Positions 50,029 through 58,821 of a stretch of DNA of 64,000 nt are shown here, piece after piece. The notes under the pieces are model-generated. The model saw only the letters and a list, made by a program, of their open reading frames with translations. It was not told the origin of the DNA and ran no database searches. How positions within the stretch are numbered: position 1 is the stretch's first letter; every line of letters begins with the position of its first letter. A program made the translations under genes and the position numbers. Source of the stretch: Thermohalobaculum sp050331395 (GTDB lineage Bacteria > Pseudomonadota > Alphaproteobacteria > Rhodobacterales > Rhodobacteraceae); assembly GCA_050331395.1 (NCBI GenBank), contig JBHJGX010000076.1, forward strand, positions 7,662 to 71,661, in the 5' to 3' direction.

Positions 50029-52629
50029 TCAGACCGCGTATTGGCTCTCTGGGCTCTCTAGAAACGTCAGCAGGAGTTCTTCACTGCCGAATTCGGGATG
50101 CGCAAGCGCAGAGATCCAATAGGCCAATCCAGTTGGATCGGCCGACCTGCCGAGCACCTGTTCGTAGAGATAGACGACCAGCTCTTCGCCTTCGAGCCCG
50201 GCCACGGTCTCCTCGATGGTCTCGAGTGAAAACTCGAACCGGTCCTCGTCACCCGGCGCCGGGGGCGGGGGCGGGGGATCCATCGGCGCCCCCGCATAGT
50301 CCCGCTCATTTTCGATGGCGAAAGCGCCGTGCTTTTCGACGATGTCCGACGCGTCGAGCGCGCGATCCAGGATTTCAAAATTGTTCAACAGCCCTTCGAA
50401 ACTGTCGCCGCGGATGCGGCCATCGCCGATCACGACCATCCACGATCCGGGGCCTTTGGTCTGACCGGTGATCGCCTCCTGTCCGATCCGGCTGCCGTCG
50501 AGAAAAACCTCCATCCGACCGGCCGCGTTATCATAGGTCATCGAGATGTCGTGCCACTGGCCGTCGAGGAGTTTGGCGCCTCGGCTTTGCCAGCTTACCT
50601 CGCCGCCAAGGGTGGCCAGATTGATCTTCAGGTCACCGACCGGCAGAACTTCGATCGTCGTATTCCCGAACATCTCGAAAATCTGGCCGGCATCGCGCCG
50701 GAGCCCGTGCTCGGCCCGGAGCGAGAAGGAAATCGTGAACGCGTCGAGATTGAAGATCTGGTCGATGTCCGCCGGCTTGAAGCCGATGGCCGTCTTGTCG
50801 CCGAAGCGAAGCGCGCCGCCCGTGTCGTCGGCGATCACCATCCCGGGGCCGACCTGCACGGGTGTATCGAACCAGGACGCATCCGACACGCCGTCGGCGG
50901 TCACCTCGAGCCGGAAGAGCACGCTCTCCCGCGCCCGCGCGAGCGTCTGGCTCTCCGCGACGGTGCCATCCGCGTCTTCGATCCGGAGCGTGACCCGATA
51001 GTCCCCGCCGGTGGCATAGTCGTGGGTGACGGTCCGCCCCGTCCCCGTGGTGCCGTCGCCGAAGTCCCAGAGAAAGCTCGCCTCGTCTGCGCCGATCGGA
51101 CCCGAGGGCCCGGCGCTCAGGCTCCCGTCGAACGTGAAGCTCAGCCGATCCTCCCCGGTCGCTGGCCGAATAAGAGGGGTAAGCGCGTCGGGCGTCGGGT
51201 CGTATCGTGTCGCCGCGGCACCAACCCCCAGCTCCTCGATCAGCCCGCCCGGCACGGCTTGGAGATCCGCCGGCGAGGCCACCTCATCGGCGAGCGCATT
51301 GACGAAGAGTTCGTCGTAGCTCGGTTGCCCCGGCGCGAAGGCGCGGTTGACGATCAGATTGTTCGTCACGTTCCAATCGGGCCGATCTCCCCCTTGCGGT
51401 ACCGAAGAGGAGATGTTGTCGGCAATCGTCACATTGCGGCTGAGCGCTCCAACGGTAATCTCGGGTGCGAATTGTTCTTTCGTCCGAAAATGCGCATCGT
51501 GCAGGAGCGTGTTGTTGCGGATCGTAACGCCGTCGGCCGCCCCCACATGCAATGCATTCTGATGGGAATTGAAGATGACGTTATCTTCAATGAGCACATT
51601 GCGATAGAACATCGCGTCGCCGGGCACTTGACCGGTATCGACCGCTTCGTTCCGCATCCAGATCGTCTGGCTCCACTGCCCCTCCCCCACGTCGAAGAGA
51701 TTGCCGCGGATGGTAATATCGGTCTGCGGAACCCGTTGGTTCATCGTAAAGAATTGGATCATGTCCGGATGATCGCCGGTCTTTGGCGCATTCATCCAGT
51801 CACGGAACAAGTTGCCCTCGATCAAAATCTCTTGGTTCGACACCGCGTTCACCCCGTCCGACCGGATCGAGTGAAACTCATTGCCAACGATGCGGCTGTC
51901 TGTGGTGAAGCTGACAATGAGACCCTTCCAAAAGTGGAAAAATTCGTTGTTTTCGATCGAAACATCGCGGCTATTGATCACGTTGAGACCTTTGCCGCTG
52001 CCAAAGCCGTCGGATCGCGCGTTGACGCCCTTGGCCAGATCGCCTTCGAAGACCGAATTGCGGATCGTCAATCCCTCGATCCCGGCAAATTTGAAGGCCT
52101 CGCGTTTTACCGACGCTCCTGGCGCTGCGGAGTAGTCAAAATGCAGGTCTTCAAAGACAAGATTTTTCCCACCTCGAAAATTCATCCCATTAAAGACTGC
52201 GGGATCGTCGGGATCGGACGACCGAATTGTTACTGGAGCGTCGAATTCAGCATATACATCTTCTTTCCGTTTGACGAAACGGCCATAGTTTCCGGGCGCG
52301 AGTTCAATCGTGTCGCCACCGCTGGCAGATCTCAGCGCCGCTTCGAAGCTTGCAGCATCGAAGACCTGAAATGTTTTCGTCTGACGTGCCATGCTCACCA
52401 ACTCCTGTTGACGCGTTGTTGCGACGCGTTCTGCCAAGGATTTGCTGATGTGCGGCTGATGTTCGTGCCCAAGGAACGACGAATTTTCTGAGTTGAAAGA
52501 CTGTACAGAGAACGCGGTAGACGGCACCTTCACTATGACCGCTGCCTGGGCGAACCCGACAGCAAGAAGTGCAAGAAGGCAGAGGAGCGCGGCGGGCAGA
52601 CCTCGGGCGATGGTTAACAACCGGGACAT
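50029..52629 (-). CDS. Secreted parallel beta-helix protein with PKD, LamG-like and DUF4214 domains
   Basis: The 866-residue product has a signal peptide (MSRLLTIARGLPAALLCLL). Residues about 85-400 form a right-handed parallel beta helix (FQVFDAASFEAALRSASGGD, then N-rich turns IRNSVFEG, IENNEFFH, IEGNLFRDW), as in polysaccharide lyases and epimerases. A PKD domain (FLWDFGDGTTGTG, about 520-590), a LamG/concanavalin-like domain (about 600-770), a Pro linker and a DUF4214 end (YEQVLGRSADPTGLAYWI) follow. It may act on the polysaccharide whose synthesis genes lie upstream. ATG 52629 has GGAGG four bases before it. The 5' half is AT-richer than the 3' half. Confidence 0.82.
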   Translation of the reverse strand: MSRLLTIARGLPAALLCLLALLAVGFAQAAVIVKVPSTAFSVQSFNSENSSFLGHEHQPHISKSLAERVATTRQQELVSMARQTKTFQVFDAASFEAALRSASGGDTIELAPGNYGRFVKRKEDVYAEFDAPVTIRSSDPDDPAVFNGMNFRGGKNLVFEDLHFDYSAAPGASVKREAFKFAGIEGLTIRNSVFEGDLAKGVNARSDGFGSGKGLNVINSRDVSIENNEFFHFWKGLIVSFTTDSRIVGNEFHSIRSDGVNAVSNQEILIEGNLFRDWMNAPKTGDHPDMIQFFTMNQRVPQTDITIRGNLFDVGEGQWSQTIWMRNEAVDTGQVPGDAMFYRNVLIEDNVIFNSHQNALHVGAADGVTIRNNTLLHDAHFRTKEQFAPEITVGALSRNVTIADNISSSVPQGGDRPDWNVTNNLIVNRAFAPGQPSYDELFVNALADEVASPADLQAVPGGLIEELGVGAAATRYDPTPDALTPLIRPATGEDRLSFTFDGSLSAGPSGPIGADEASFLWDFGDGTTGTGRTVTHDYATGGDYRVTLRIEDADGTVAESQTLARARESVLFRLEVTADGVSDASWFDTPVQVGPGMVIADDTGGALRFGDKTAIGFKPADIDQIFNLDAFTISFSLRAEHGLRRDAGQIFEMFGNTTIEVLPVGDLKINLATLGGEVSWQSRGAKLLDGQWHDISMTYDNAAGRMEVFLDGSRIGQEAITGQTKGPGSWMVVIGDGRIRGDSFEGLLNNFEILDRALDASDIVEKHGAFAIENERDYAGAPMDPPPPPPAPGDEDRFEFSLETIEETVAGLEGEELVVYLYEQVLGRSADPTGLAYWISALAHPEFGSEELLLTFLESPESQYAV

Positions 52630-52734
52630 CGAACCTCCACATGATCCGGTTTCGTGACGGTCAAGTTTCAATTTGATCAAAGAACGATGAGAATGGGCAT
52701 TTTTCCCGCGGAGGGCGCCGGCGGGATCGGGACC

Positions 52735-53649
52735 TCAGATCCCCGCGCGCTTGACGAGCGCGAGCCCAAGACCCGCCCAATATCGCGGCCTGCTCGGGTC
52801 GAGCCGGACCGCTCTGCGGAGCGCCTTCACCGCACTCCGGGGTTTGCCGAGGGCCTGCAACGTCCGGCCGGCGCTGAAGAGATAGCGCGCCCGGATCTTC
52901 GGATGCGGCGCGAATAGCCCGGCATGGAGGCGCGGCACCGCAAGGAACGACCGCGCCCTCCCCCTCGGCCGACGCGAGATGCTATCGCCCTGCACGTAAG
53001 CCACGCAAACCGGCCGCGGATCATAGCGCACCCGTGTCGCGCGGCTCAGTCGGATCATGAACTCCCAATCCTCGTTGATCGGCAGGCGCTCGTCATAAAA
53101 CCCTGTCTTCCGCGCGGCCTCGGCGCGCATGAGAAGCGTTTGCGGCGAGATCAAATTGCCGCGGAGGGTCTCGAGGGTGATGTCGCCGTCGGGGACGGTG
53201 CGTCCGGCCTCCGGCGCGATTGCCACGAGCCCTTCGCCATAGCGAAAGCGCGCGTCATGGCCGTAGATGAGCTTCGAGCCGAAGATCGCGCCGTAGTCGT
53301 CGCCGGCCTCGGCGAGGCGGGCGAGTTGGTGGGCGAGCTTGTCGAGCAGCCATTCGTCGTCGGAGTCCTGGAACGCAATCAACGCCCCGCGAGCATGGCG
53401 AAGACCGAGATTGCGCGCGGCCCCGGCGCCGCCATTCCGTGCCGCCCGCCGATAGACAAGCCGCGGATCGCCCCAGCCCGCAATCAACGCCTCGGTCCCG
53501 TCCGATGAGCCGTCGTCGGCGACGATCAGCTCGAGATTGCCGTGGGTCTGGCCGAGCACGCTGCGGATCGAGCGCGGCAGCGTGTGCGCGCGGTTGTAGG
53601 TCGGGATGATGACGCTGACGAAATCGGCCGCGGTCGGGTCGGTCTGCAT
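52735..53649 (-). CDS. Family 2 glycosyltransferase
   Basis: The 304-residue enzyme has a GT-A fold: FVSVIIPTYNRAHTLPRSIRSVL, then ELIVADDGSSDGTEA, ALIAFQDSDDEWLLD with the nucleotide-sugar DxD-like site, and NEDWEFMIRLSR. It would add a sugar from a nucleotide donor during exopolysaccharide or capsule synthesis at the membrane. A short helical repeat region at the C-terminus resembles a TPR. Start ATG 53649 places the fold at the N-terminus. Neighbours are a sulfotransferase and a polymerase, which suggests one pathway. Confidence 0.9.
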   Translation of the reverse strand: MQTDPTAADFVSVIIPTYNRAHTLPRSIRSVLGQTHGNLELIVADDGSSDGTEALIAGWGDPRLVYRRAARNGGAGAARNLGLRHARGALIAFQDSDDEWLLDKLAHQLARLAEAGDDYGAIFGSKLIYGHDARFRYGEGLVAIAPEAGRTVPDGDITLETLRGNLISPQTLLMRAEAARKTGFYDERLPINEDWEFMIRLSRATRVRYDPRPVCVAYVQGDSISRRPRGRARSFLAVPRLHAGLFAPHPKIRARYLFSAGRTLQALGKPRSAVKALRRAVRLDPSRPRYWAGLGLALVKRAGI

Positions 53650-53662
53650 GGGGACCCCGGAG

Positions 53663-54316
53663 CTATGTGGGCAATCCGGTCGCCCCGCGCCGCCCGAGCT
53701 TGAGCGCCGCATTGGCGAGCCGGAGGCCCTGACGGCGCAGCGTACGCTTGAACGACGGGGACTGGAAGCGCTGTTGTGCGACCGGAAACGGCGTCGTAGG
53801 GACCGGCTCGCCGAGGAAACCGCACAACTCCTCCCAGCCGACCCGGCCGGAGAAATCAAGGATCAGGAGCTTCTCGGGGCGGTCGGCGAAGTAGGCGCGC
53901 ACGGCCGCGTTGTGGGCGCGGTAGACGGCGCGGTAGCGGGCCTCGTTGCCGAGCGGCGCCCCCGCATCGGCACCGTAGACGAGACGCTGCATCACGTCGT
54001 CCTTGCCGCCGAAATGGCCGAGAACGCTGGTCCACCAGGCGTCCTCGTCGCGGAGCGTCAACACAAAGCGCGCCTCCGGGAACGCCGTGTCGAGCTCGCG
54101 GAAAAGGAGAGGCCAGGGCATGTCCTGGACAGCGTCGTGGGCGCGCGCGCGGGCGAGGCCGCGTTCGACCCAGCTCGCGGCGAGCGTGGCGTCGTCGTCG
54201 TCCCGACCGTAGACGCTGTCGACCCGGTAGCCGAGCTCCTTGAGCGCGGCCTCCATGGTGCTGGTCCCGGTCTTTTGGAAGCCGACGCAGAAGACCTTGG
54301 ATTTTGGCGAGACCAT
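53663..54316 (-). CDS. Sulfotransferase-family protein
   Basis: The 217-residue protein shows the PAPS-binding 5'-phosphosulfate loop GFQKTGTSTMEAAL near the N-terminus and the sequence FPEARFVLTLRDEDAWW (about residue 83), typical of bacterial sulfotransferase-like proteins. A late motif (LLILDFSGRVGWEELCGFLG) completes the fold. It may sulfate a sugar of the polysaccharide. Sulfation of surface polysaccharides is common in marine bacteria. The start ATG 54316 lies 13 bases after the polymerase stop. Confidence 0.85.
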   Translation of the reverse strand: MVSPKSKVFCVGFQKTGTSTMEAALKELGYRVDSVYGRDDDDATLAASWVERGLARARAHDAVQDMPWPLLFRELDTAFPEARFVLTLRDEDAWWTSVLGHFGGKDDVMQRLVYGADAGAPLGNEARYRAVYRAHNAAVRAYFADRPEKLLILDFSGRVGWEELCGFLGEPVPTTPFPVAQQRFQSPSFKRTLRRQGLRLANAALKLGRRGATGLPT

Positions 54317-54329
54317 TCGGCGACCTCGC

Positions 54330-56132
54330 TCACCGCGGGCGCCGGCCGGCGCCGGGACCGGGTTTTGGCGTGGGCCGGTCGGGATCGGTTCCGCGGGCGG
54401 TGTCGGTGCCCTGCGGCGTCCGGCCCCTCGGCAGGATGAGCCGCGGTCCGCCTTGGCTCGGCATGATCGGGCCCTTGCGTTCGGGCTCGGGCGCGGGGCC
54501 GGAGGTCGACGCCGCAGAGGAGGGTTTCCGGCCGGTGAAGACCGATTTGGCCCGCGCTTGCGACGCCGCGGCCGCGAACCCGCGCGTGGCCGGTCCGTCG
54601 GGGCGCCGGGCGAGCCGACCGCGCGAGGTTGTGCCTGCGGGACCACCGGCTCCGTCGCCCTCTCGCTCCGCCTCCTTGGCAGCCTCGATCTCCGCAAGCG
54701 TCAGGTCGGGCCGCGCCCAGGGTCTGCTTTCCCGGCGACCGGAGAGCGGCGCGCTGACGGCCTTGAAGGTGTTGCGCTCTTCCTGGCGCGCTTTCAATTC
54801 GGCGAGCCGGGCGCGGCGCTGCTCTTTGCTCTCGGCGAGATCGTCGAGTTCCGCCTTGTCGAGCATCCAAACCGCCGAACCGAGCATGAAGAAAAAGAAA
54901 CAGTAAATCGAGCCCCAGATATGCACGGTACACATCGCCACGCAAATCCCGGTGAGCGCGATCAACGTCGCCTTTTGATAGGGCAGGATCCCCTGATTGC
55001 CGACGCCTGCACGGCCGACCTGGATGAACAGGAGCACGATTGCCCCGGCCAAGAACAAAAAGCCCGGGATGCCGTAGCGCATGGCGACGACCAGCCAGAA
55101 ATTGTCGATCGAGACCAGCATCCAATGCGGCCGATCCCAGTCCCGCAAACCGATGCCGAAGAGCGGGTTCCGCCAGACATTGTTCATACCGTGATCGAAG
55201 ATGTGGATCCGATTCCAACCCGATTGGCGATTGAAGGTGAATTCGTCGACGATGATCTGCACCGGCGAGCGATTGGACACCATGTCGAGTGCGATATAGC
55301 CGCCGATCACCAGGATCAGCAGCAAGTTCCAGCGCTTGGGCCGGCCCTTGCTGATCCGGTCCCAGGCGACCAGCGCCATCTGGGTGATAAAGGAAATCAA
55401 CGCGCCCATCGACAGCGAGGAGAAGGTCGCCCACAGCGTGAGACCAGTCGCTCCTCCGCGGTTGACCATCGCCCAATCGCGCCCGAGGACATAGAAGAGA
55501 TAGGCCGCCGCCGGTGCGCAGAAAACGCCGAGCAGGATCGGGTGTTGGAACGGCCCTTGTGCCCGGTCCAGGCCGAGCCGCTGACCGCCGCTATCCGTCT
55601 GTAATGTCCGCCCCGTCGCGGCCTCAACGAATTCTCTGAAAATGTTGAACCCGGCAAAATTCTCGATGATCAAAAACGGCAACATCAGCAGTACGAGAAA
55701 CACGTATACCCGGCCGAATGCTTCAAAATCGCGGTGATCGCGCACATAGCAGCGGGCCAGCAGATAGGGACCCAGTGTCTCAGCGACATTCATCCCGATA
55801 AATTGCCATTGGCCAAGCCCATGCGATTTAAACAGCGCCAAGCTCGACCAGACAACATACATCACGACCAATAGATCGATCCGTCGGAACTCGCCGGCGC
55901 CGCCCGACATGTACTTGATCAGCACGGGCAGAAACATCAGCACAACGATTAGCCGGTAAGGGCTGAGACGCAGCGCGCCGAAAAGCTCAAAATTCAACGG
56001 CACCATCAAAGACAACAAAAAGATGATGATTAGAACGGACGCTCTCTTGGGCTTTTCCGTTCGAAAACGGCCTCCGCTGGCCCCGCTCTCGTCGAAGGCG
56101 TCGCCGCGAAGATCGCGTTGGAATTCGTTCAT
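54330..56132 (-). CDS. O-antigen-ligase/polymerase-like membrane protein with long basic tail
   Basis: The 600-residue protein has about ten membrane segments in residues 30-420 and the ligase/polymerase-type periplasmic loop (about 300-345; NRIHIFDHGMNN, NPLFGIGLRDWD). It would polymerise or ligate polysaccharide chains at the periplasmic face. Residues 425-600 form a long charged, then Pro/Gly/Arg/Ser-rich tail, predicted disordered and cytoplasmic, with no known equivalent in the core family. First gene of the exopolysaccharide operon. Confidence 0.82.
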   Translation of the reverse strand: MNEFQRDLRGDAFDESGASGGRFRTEKPKRASVLIIIFLLSLMVPLNFELFGALRLSPYRLIVVLMFLPVLIKYMSGGAGEFRRIDLLVVMYVVWSSLALFKSHGLGQWQFIGMNVAETLGPYLLARCYVRDHRDFEAFGRVYVFLVLLMLPFLIIENFAGFNIFREFVEAATGRTLQTDSGGQRLGLDRAQGPFQHPILLGVFCAPAAAYLFYVLGRDWAMVNRGGATGLTLWATFSSLSMGALISFITQMALVAWDRISKGRPKRWNLLLILVIGGYIALDMVSNRSPVQIIVDEFTFNRQSGWNRIHIFDHGMNNVWRNPLFGIGLRDWDRPHWMLVSIDNFWLVVAMRYGIPGFLFLAGAIVLLFIQVGRAGVGNQGILPYQKATLIALTGICVAMCTVHIWGSIYCFFFFMLGSAVWMLDKAELDDLAESKEQRRARLAELKARQEERNTFKAVSAPLSGRRESRPWARPDLTLAEIEAAKEAEREGDGAGGPAGTTSRGRLARRPDGPATRGFAAAASQARAKSVFTGRKPSSAASTSGPAPEPERKGPIMPSQGGPRLILPRGRTPQGTDTARGTDPDRPTPKPGPGAGRRPR

Positions 56133-56226
56133 CGGCCACCTTCCCGGTCCCGAGGGCTGCTCGGGTGTATCCCTCTCAACGGGAGATTACCAGAAGGTGG
56201 CCGCGGGTGCGAACGCCGGTTGCGGA

Positions 56227-56364
56227 TCAGATCGCGTTGGTCAACACGACGACGCCGATCAGCAGGGCGAAGACGGCAAAATCGAACTGCCGGAGCGCGT
56301 TCCGCGCACGATACTCGTTGAGCTTGTCGCGAAACACGGTGTCTGAGGCGGTCTTGCACAACAT
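56227..56364 (-). CDS. Small single-pass membrane protein (45 residues)
   Basis: The short product has a basic-acidic N-terminal helix (FRDKLNEYRARNALRQ) and one membrane segment ending VVVLTNAI. GAAAGGA lies upstream of ATG 56364. It is too short to assign to a family but the amphipathic-then-membrane pattern and codon pattern support coding. It lies 94 bases ahead of the polymerase gene on the same strand and may be an accessory of that system. Confidence 0.5.
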   Translation of the reverse strand: MLCKTASDTVFRDKLNEYRARNALRQFDFAVFALLIGVVVLTNAI

Positions 56365-56594
56365 TGGGGGTCCTTTCTCGGTCGGGCGCCGGTCTCGAGC
56401 GCCATGGCAGTCATATGGGGGCCGCAAACCAACCATGCATGAGAGCGGCCTCACCTGCCGGTGATCTGCGTCACAGCGGTGGTCGCTTTCCACCGGGGGC
56501 GTCTGCGTTGCGGAGCCGGCGCTTTCTGTGTAGACGGCCCACTGTTGCGTCGGAACGAGCTGGTGGTTCGGCGATCGGGTTACGAGGGACGGCC
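56365..56594. promoter_or_regulatory. Divergent region between small membrane protein and peptide ABC operon
   Basis: The 230-base gap lies between the leftward small gene and the rightward importer operon. AT-richer bases around 56405-56450 and 56535 may hold promoters. No binding-protein gene and no clear operator were found. ACGAGGGA precedes ATG 56595. Confidence 0.35.
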
Positions 56595-57575
56595 ATGCAT
56601 ATCCTCGCCTTTTTGCTTCGGCGCGGCGCGCAGGCAGTGATCGTGATGCTGGTCATCAGCCTGATCGGCTTTTCGATCCAGGACAATCTCGGCGATCCGC
56701 TCCGGGAACTTGTGGGGCAGTCGGTTTCCGAGGCCGAACGCGACGCCCTCCGCGAAGAGCTCGGGCTCAACGATCCGTTCCTGGTGCAATACGGACGGTT
56801 TCTCGCGGGCGCCGTGACCGGCGATCTCGGCACGTCCTACGTCTTTAAGCGGCCGGCGCTCGAGGTGATCCTCGATAAGTTCCCCGCGACCTTCGAGCTC
56901 GTGCTCGCCGCGGCGCTGATCATCGTGCTCGTCTCGGTTCCGGCGGGGATCTACTGCGCCGTACGGCCGCGCTCGGGCCTTGCTCGCGGCGTGATGGGGG
57001 CGTCGATCCTCGGGATCTCGGTGCCGATTTTCGTCACGGCGATCCTGCTCATCTGGGTCTTTGCGGTCGAGCTTCGTTGGCTGCCGGCGTTCGGGAGGGG
57101 CGACACGGTCGATATCCTCGGCTGGGACACCGGGCTCCTGACCCTCGACGGGCTCAGCCACCTGGTGTTGCCGGCGGTGACGCTTGCCTCGATCATGCTG
57201 CCGCTGTTCATCCGGCTGATCCGGGCCGAGATGATGGAACAGCTCGGCCGAGACTATGTGCGCTTTGCGCGCGCCAAGGGCCTCCCGGCCCGCGTCGTGC
57301 GGCGCCACGCCTTCCGGAACACGCTCTTGCCCGTTGTGACCGTGGGCGGGCTGCAGATCGGCACGCTCATCGCCTATACGATCCTGACCGAGACCGTCTT
57401 CCAGTGGCCGGGCATGGGCTTTTTGTTCCTCGATGCGGTCAATCGCGTCGATACACCCTTAATAATCGCCTATATCATCTTTGTCGGCCTGATTTTTGTC
57501 GTCGTGAATACGATCGTGGATCTGATCTATACGCTGATCAATCCGATGGTGAAGCTGCCTGGGGAGCGCGCTTGA
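56595..57575 (+). CDS. Dipeptide/oligopeptide-type ABC permease, DppB-like
   Basis: The 326-residue inner-membrane permease has six membrane segments and the EAA loop (DYVRFARAKGLPARVVRRHAFRN, about residues 218-240). It opens with the DppB-type membrane segment and the conserved loop LREELGLNDPFLVQYGRFL. With the following genes it forms a peptide, nickel or glycoside type importer; the solute is unknown because no binding protein is encoded nearby. Confidence 0.9.
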   Translation: MHILAFLLRRGAQAVIVMLVISLIGFSIQDNLGDPLRELVGQSVSEAERDALREELGLNDPFLVQYGRFLAGAVTGDLGTSYVFKRPALEVILDKFPATFELVLAAALIIVLVSVPAGIYCAVRPRSGLARGVMGASILGISVPIFVTAILLIWVFAVELRWLPAFGRGDTVDILGWDTGLLTLDGLSHLVLPAVTLASIMLPLFIRLIRAEMMEQLGRDYVRFARAKGLPARVVRRHAFRNTLLPVVTVGGLQIGTLIAYTILTETVFQWPGMGFLFLDAVNRVDTPLIIAYIIFVGLIFVVVNTIVDLIYTLINPMVKLPGERA

Positions 57576-57919
57576 TGGAGCCCTGGGTCACACGCCCGGA
57601 CTGGGTGACCGACGAGGCCGTGGCGGCCGTCGGCGCCCTCCTCTTTGCGGTCAGCATCAATTTCATCGTGATCAATCTGGGCCTCCGCGCGATCCCCGAG
57701 GGCCGGACGTTCCTCAAGGCCGCGCGCGACGACGGCCGCCTCCTCGCCCATCCGGACCGCGAAACGCCGAGGCCGGTCCTCACCATATTCGGGCTCGCCT
57801 TGGCAGCATCGGTGATGGGCGGGGTGCTCGCCTATTCCCTGCTCCTCGAGGCGGTCCGCACGATCTCCTGGCCCTCGCCGGTCCAAATCGCGGGCCAAAT
57901 CGCGGGAGGCGTCCGATGA
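57575..57919 (+). CDS. Small two-segment membrane protein inside the ABC operon
   Basis: The 114-residue protein has two membrane segments (about residues 15-35 and 70-92) separated by a charged cytoplasmic or periplasmic loop (EGRTFLKAARDDGRLLAHPDRE). Its start shares a base with the dppB-like stop (TGATG) and its stop overlaps the dppC-like start (ATGATG), so it is strongly coupled to both permeases. No known importer subunit matches. It may be an assembly factor or an extra subunit. Confidence 0.75.
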   Translation: MEPWVTRPDWVTDEAVAAVGALLFAVSINFIVINLGLRAIPEGRTFLKAARDDGRLLAHPDRETPRPVLTIFGLALAASVMGGVLAYSLLLEAVRTISWPSPVQIAGQIAGGVR

Positions 57920-58821
57920 TGGACCGGGCCGAGCTCTGGCAGCGCTTTTGCCGCGATCCGGGCGCGCTCTTCGGCGGCGCGCTCCTCGCGCTCATGGTGG
58001 CGCTCGCGGTCGCCGCTCCGCTGATTGCGCCGCAAAACCCCTACGATCCGCTCGCCCTCGACATCATGGAGAGCCAGCTCCCGCCGTCGTGGATCGAGGG
58101 CGGCGACGAGCGCTATTGGCTCGGCACAGACGCCCAGGGCCGCGGGATCTACTCGACGATCCTTTACGGCATGGGGATTTCGCTGCTGATCGGCCTCGGC
58201 GCCGTGGCCGTGCAGGCGCTCCTCGGCGTGACGCTGGGGCTGATCGCCGGCTATCGGGGCGGCTGGATCGACAGCTTTCTCATGCGCCTCGCCGATATCC
58301 AGCTCTCCCTCTCGACGCTGATGCTCGCCATCGTGGCGCTCGCGGTCTTCTCGGCGGCCTTCGGACCGAGGCTCTACGGCGATCTGGCGCCCATCATGCT
58401 CGTGCTCGTGATCGGCATCGCCGAGTGGCCGCGGTTCGCCCGCACCGTTCGCGCCTCGGTCCTGGCCGAACGCGAGAAGGAATACGTGGACGCCGCCCGT
58501 ACGATCGGCCTCAGCCCCGGCAAGATCATGCGCCGGCACATCATGCCCAACACCATGACGCCCGTGCTCGTCATCGCGACGATCCAAGTCGCCGAGGCGA
58601 TCATCACCGAAGCGGCCCTGTCCTTCCTCGGCCTCGGCATGCCGGTCGATCAACCCTCGCTCGGCGCGCTCATCCGCTCGGGCTTCGAGTTCATCTTCTC
58701 TGGCGCGTGGTGGATCACGCTCTTTCCCGCCCTGGTGCTGGTGGCGCTGATCTTCTCGATCAATCTGGTCGGGGACTGGCTCCGGGACACGCTCAATCCC
58801 ACACTTCGGAGGGCGGGCTGA
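57916..58821 (+). CDS. Dipeptide/oligopeptide-type ABC permease, DppC-like
   Basis: The 301-residue permease has an N-terminal segment, the DppC-type LGTDAQGRGIYSTILYGM motif (about residues 70-87), five further membrane segments and the EAA loop (EYVDAARTIGLSPGKIMRRH). It pairs with the DppB-like protein. Confidence 0.92.
   Translation: MMDRAELWQRFCRDPGALFGGALLALMVALAVAAPLIAPQNPYDPLALDIMESQLPPSWIEGGDERYWLGTDAQGRGIYSTILYGMGISLLIGLGAVAVQALLGVTLGLIAGYRGGWIDSFLMRLADIQLSLSTLMLAIVALAVFSAAFGPRLYGDLAPIMLVLVIGIAEWPRFARTVRASVLAEREKEYVDAARTIGLSPGKIMRRHIMPNTMTPVLVIATIQVAEAIITEAALSFLGLGMPVDQPSLGALIRSGFEFIFSGAWWITLFPALVLVALIFSINLVGDWLRDTLNPTLRRAG

Noticed and set aside
50329..52491. A 720-codon open frame antisense to the beta-helix gene
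   Set aside because: The minus-strand gene has a signal peptide, repeats and recognised domains; the opposite frame shows none.
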